Positions 59,973-64,000 of a stretch of DNA of 64,000 bases are shown here, piece by piece. Location: contig NC_063169.1 in assembly GCF_023159225.1 (NCBI RefSeq), positions 53,345,934-53,409,933 of the forward strand, given 5' to 3'. How positions within the stretch are numbered: the stretch's first letter is position 1; each line of letters opens with the position of its first letter. The stretch comes from Perognathus longimembris pacificus (taxonomy: Eukaryota; Chordata; Mammalia; Rodentia; Heteromyidae). Position numbers and translations under genes: made by a program. The notes under the pieces were generated by a model. It saw only the letters and a program-made list of their open reading frames with translations. It was not told where the DNA came from and ran no database searches.

Positions 59973-61171
59973 CCACTGAAAGGTATGACATTTCCTTTGC
60001 AGATCTGAATTTTCCAAGCACTTTGACTCTTAAACTTGCCAACATGATAGAGAGTTAAATCCCAACATTGGCAGCCAGAAGTCACAACTCAAAGCTCAGC
60101 TGTTTGGAGGAAGAAAGCCGAAAGGAAAGACTTCCCCATTGTTGAGGATGACTACTGGGAGAACATGGCTTCCTGCTCCACTGGAGATCAGATCTCCTTA
60201 CCACTCTGTTCCTGGGGACATGGTGGCTCTGGCCCTCTGAGGAGTGTGAGAATTTAAGGGTAGGGCCTCTCAAGTAGATTGAGGTCCATCTTACATCACC
60301 ATGGGAAAATCATGCCAAACGTCAGAATATAAATAAAGCAAGGACAATTAAAAGAGCAGCAAGGTCTGGGAACTGGATCCCAACCAACCACCCACCTGCA
60401 CTTCCCCCAGATTTTAATGCTCTAACCATGAGGGGAAAGATGAAAAAAAAAAAAAAAAAAAACTCCATGTGTTCATTATCATGTTCAAGCTGAGCAAATA
60501 TCTCTCCCCTTTTTAGGTCCTTGTGTCTCTAGAGAACATACCACAAAATTAAATTCCAGGCTTTTTCCATTCATTTGAAAAGATAATCTTCCATTTTCTT
60601 TCTTTTTTTTAGAATTTATGATCAGTTTGAATCAGCACCTAGAGTTACACGCTTCCAACATCACGTCTCCCCTCTTCACCCCCCACCCCCACATCTCTGC
60701 AAGCTCAAAGTTTGGCAAAGAGAACAAACATTCTCACAGAAGATTTTTTTAATCCTTCCTCCTTCCACTCGACTTTTAACTTCCTCAAAATTGGCCTTCA
60801 GGGCCTTCATTTCAACATGTCTTCCTCTCTTCTTAGTAGGAATATGGAGCTATGAGAAGAAATTAACAGAACAAAAAGAAAATTTCCATTTCTATGGGTT
60901 TTCAAATATGATTCCGTTTGAAGTCTGTAGGAAGTCATTTCTCATTGGTTGGGAACTGTCTTATCTCTCTGCCCAGGGGATTTTGTTCAGTGGGTACCCA
61001 TTTGTCAAAGAGACCCATCCAACTCTATCCTCCAGTGCAGCCTGTGAAAGGACTAGCACCTTTATTTTTAATTTGTTCATTTCTTTGCTCAGTAAACATT
61101 TGTTGAGCAGCTGTCATGTACTAGGGGTGGCACTGAGTGCCTTCTTTACAAGCATTAATAAGAGATGGCTT
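59973..61171. other. Unassigned unique DNA
   Basis: An A-run is at 60444-60462. The long frame at 60791-61267 runs into the B1-like SINE and is not a gene. Confidence 0.5.
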
Positions 61172-61280
61172 CTGTCTGCTCAGTGGAGTGGCTCATGCCT
61201 ATATTCCCATCACTCAGGAAACAAAGGCAGGACAATTATGAGTTCAAAACCAGGCTGGGCCACATAAGAAAATCTTGTCT
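61172..61280 (+). mobile_element. B1/Alu-like SINE
   Basis: AGTGGAGTGGCTCATGCCTA, TTCCCATCACTCAGGAAACA and ACCAGGCTGGGCCACATAAG are the B1 order. Confidence 0.82.
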
Positions 61281-61827
61281 AAAGATAAGCCAGGTAAGGA
61301 GATGAACATGAAGACAGGGCAGTGCACAGGGGAGAGGTACTCCTCTTTAAAATAAGTGAGGGGTATCTGGTCAGGAGAAGCTCTCTCTAGAGAAGTACTT
61401 GAACTTAGTCTCATAGTATATCCATGTAACTATAAAGTAGCCTCTTAGGGTGGATAAGAGAATTCCAGCATACCAAAGGGAGAGAATAGTGCAATGTTTG
61501 TTAGAGGAGCAAATAAACTGGTGGGGTTGGTGTGGCAGAGTGATAAACAACAGAGCTGGAGAATTAGGAAAGATAAGGTAAAGGGGGTCCTCTAGTTCAT
61601 CCTCAAAATGAGATTGGGCCATGAAAGAAGTTTAAAGATGGAATGACAAGAGATCATTTGAGAGAGACTGATACAGAGAATGGATCAAAGAGGGACATAC
61701 ACAAAGCGACAGATATATCAAATAGATGGCCACGACCTTGTCTCAGAGGAGAAACTAATGCCTAAACTAATTGGAAGTCGAGAAAGTAAGAAATGAGGTG
61801 AATTCGAGAATAGTGAAAGATAAGGTT

Positions 61828-62075
61828 GGGTACCAGTAGCTCATACCTATAATCCTAACTACTCAAGGAACCGAGATCTGAGGATCACAGTTCCAAACCA
61901 GCCTGGACAGAAAATTCTTTGAAATTCTTCTCTCTGATTGATTATTAAAAAAAAAAAAAAAAAAAAAAAGCTGGAAATGGAGGTATGGCTCAAGTGATCG
62001 GTCACCAGCCTTGAGTGAAAAAGCCAACTGACAACTAGAGGCCCTAAATTCAAGCCCCAGTACCAACATTCACAA
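61828..62075 (+). mobile_element. Chimeric SINE with an internal A-run
   Basis: TACCAGTAGCTCATACCTAT, GATCTGAGGATCACAGTTCC, then a 23-A run in the linker (61947-61969), then GAGGTATGGCTCAAGTGATC and CCCTAAATTCAAGCCCCAGT. Confidence 0.9.
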
Positions 62076-62282
62076 ATACATATACATACACATATATGTA
62101 GCAAGAGGTAAATTTTTCACGATTTGATCACCAAATTGGTTAAGTGGAGGAATGAAAGTTTATTTTTAAAACAATTGAGGGATTAAAAAATAAAACTAAT
62201 CTTTTAAGATTCATTTTCACTTTGAAGAAGAGGTGGGTTATTAAGTGAAATCTACTGTTCCCTCTCAAGTGTGCATCAACAT

Positions 62283-62478
62283 TTTGGGGGTTACTACATA
62301 TTAAACTCCCACATGCAAGGCTAGGTACTCTACCACCCTCAGTACTATACCCAGCCTTTTTTTATTTGAGTGTTTTTCAAGAAAGGATTTCATAAGCAGG
62401 CCACCCTTATGTCTTGATACTCCTATCTATCTCTCCTGAGTAGCTGGGAGTACATGCCTATGCCACTACTCCAGCCAT
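62283..62478 (-). mobile_element. ID-type SINE plus B1-like SINE
   Basis: An ID complement (CTAGGTACTCTACCACCCTC) is followed by a B1 complement (CTCTCCTGAGTAGCTGGGAG, TACATGCCTATGCCAC). Confidence 0.75.
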
Positions 62479-62802
62479 CAACCCTTTCTATGTGGATCAC
62501 AACTGATTCTCATTATTCAGGGAAGCTGTGACTCTCAGATTAGTATTCTATGTTCTAGATGTCAGTGACTGAAAACAAACAAACAAAATCTTAGCCATTA
62601 TTTGCTAAGTAGAATATTTTGAATTCTGTCATCAATTAGTCAACAGTGTTTACCGAGACTATTCTGTGCTGAGCGTCCAAGTACAAAAAGAGATAAAACC
62701 TACATCCAAATTCTTTATAAGCCCATTTTCTTTTTGTGTTTTGAGTACTTACATATTCATTTGCCCCTTTGCTTACATCTATTTATTGGCATTCTGTATC
62801 AT

Positions 62803-62992
62803 AGCAGCAATCCTCAAACTGTAGTATGAATAAGAATCATATGAAGAGCTAGTGAAGCTATAGCTTATAGGGCCTCCATGCAAGCATAGTCAATTCACTG
62901 TGTCTGGAGAGCCTTGCACTTACATTTCTAGCAATCTCATGTGCTACCACAACATTGGTCTGAGAGCCGCACTCTGAGAACCATTACTTTAG
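62803..62992 (+). mobile_element. hAT-Charlie-type MITE (MER20/MER5A-like)
   Basis: The left end AGCAATCCTCAAACTGTAGT and the right end GCACTCTGAGAACCATTACT are inverted repeats. GAATAAGAATCATATGAAGA, CTAGTGAAGCTATAGC and ACATTTCTAGCAATCTCATG keep the internal order. Confidence 0.76.
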
Positions 62993-64000
62993 AGAGTCAA
63001 GGTAACTGTGTGAAGCCATGTCAGGTTCCTTCCTGTGGTCCTGTATTATCCACAAAATGGAATTGACGTCAGTGGGAATTGCACAGGCACAGAGGTGCAA
63101 TGCAGAGGCCTTAAGTGTTTATGCCCAGCCTCTTACCACCTAGTTCTTACCCACTGTTTTTCAGTTGCATTCCCCACTGGGCACTGCTGTTGCTATTTCC
63201 TCATAAGTTGCTGCAGTTACAGCTCCTGATGAGGTCAAACCGTCCCAGTTGGAAAGCCTTGAGAATGAGGAGCAAACACTCCTGTCTGAAACTTCTGTTG
63301 CTTTGCCTGAGCTCAAACATCAAAGATGAATCAACCTAATCATCTAGAAATGGTGGCAAGATCTCCCAAATACTAGCAAACAGTGGAAAGGCTGCTATGG
63401 TCAGTCATGCAGTTAGCTTGGACCACAATAAAGATAAATGGGTAAGAATCTACCTTACTAGATAACATTGTGAATTGAATGGCTTTGTCAATTGTTTGGG
63501 CTATGAATTTATTTTCTTGTGAATGGTTTTGAACCCTGGGTCTCTTGTAGATAGAACAAAAGCTTATGTGTTTAGTTAGAATATTCAAGAGTTTTTCCTG
63601 GCCTTTGCCTTCGGTTATGTGTTTTTCAACTTCATACATGAGATAAGCAAACAATTATTGAATTCTTCAAGTGAAAAGAGGGCAGTCAAACAGAATAATG
63701 AGAGAGCAATGAGAGTGGAAAAGGGAGATACATTTTTAAAGTATTTGTAAAATAAATACTTTATTTGTAAAATAAAAGACTAGGTTTCTCAAAAAGAGAC
63801 TGTGAAAGAAGAAGGGATAGTGAGACTAACTCAAGTTTACACCTTTTTTGAGTAGGAGATGGCATTAATAGCAGAAATATAGAGATTGTGCTTAGAAGAC
63901 TGGGTTGGTTTTTTTGTTGTTTGTTTTTTGATTGGGTTGTTTTAAAAATCCATGTCATAGTGGGATAAGCAAGTGTGTCTGGAAATATTTGGAAATCCAG
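62993..64000. other. Unassigned unique DNA
   Basis: Short chance frames only. A TATTTGTAAAATAAA tandem pair is at 63742-63776. Confidence 0.5.

Noticed and set aside
60791..61267. 158-codon forward frame
   Set aside because: Its C-terminal part is a B1-like SINE, and the rest shows no coding features.

Overview
This is a 64 kb piece of mammalian, almost certainly rodent, nuclear DNA. It is AT-rich, has no compact gene order, and is packed with SINEs, LINE-1 ends and microsatellites. Three SINE types dominate: short ID elements, a dimeric tRNA-type SINE whose two halves both look tRNA-derived, and a chimera with a B1/Alu-like (7SL) left half fused to the same tRNA-type right half. From memory, the dimeric type fits the ID-like SINEs of geomyoid rodents (kangaroo rats, pocket mice, gophers). 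I infer Geomyoidea with moderate confidence; the sequence alone cannot name a species.

No complete protein-coding gene is visible. The one credible gene segment is a GC- and CpG-richer island at about 22.0-24.05 kb. It contains a (CAG)16 tract, an upstream ATG-initiated reading frame that reads the tract as polyalanine, a second open frame, and a strong splice donor (CAG|GTAAAT) at 24039/24040. This looks like a 5' (first) exon on the + strand. The peptide before the donor, together with its phase-1 splice, suggests an alternative first exon of the cAMP phosphodiesterase gene PDE7B, but this rests on memory and needs a search. If it is right, the rest of the window is mostly intron or upstream flank of that very large gene.

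Layout. 0-8.7 kb: unique DNA with ID and dimeric SINEs and a LINE-1 that shows a 5' inversion (6.67-7.18 kb). 8.7-20.2 kb: L2 and MIR remnants, a possible LTR near 10 kb, GGAA and GGA microsatellites, and a 3' LINE-1 fragment (18.9-19.77 kb). 22.0-24.05 kb: putative promoter and first exon. 24-39 kb: mainly unique DNA with MIR, L2 and SINEs, and a possible conserved element at 37.3-37.9 kb. 39-52.5 kb: a SINE-dense stretch, several purine/pyrimidine tracts including a compound (TCC)n tract of about 480 bp at 46.76-47.24 kb, and a small CpG-bearing patch at 51.5-51.9 kb. 53-54.3 kb: a CpG-containing unique segment followed by an MLT1-like LTR. 56.5-57.63 kb: a LINE-1 3' end interrupted by a younger SINE with a clear target-site duplication; the fragment at 19 kb preserves the uninterrupted sequence. 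58-64 kb: SINEs, two old hAT-type non-autonomous DNA transposons and unique DNA.

Most predicted reading frames are chance frames or translations of simple repeats, SINEs or LINE-1 3' ends. I found no rRNA gene, functional tRNA gene, CRISPR array, or bacterial or viral gene system.
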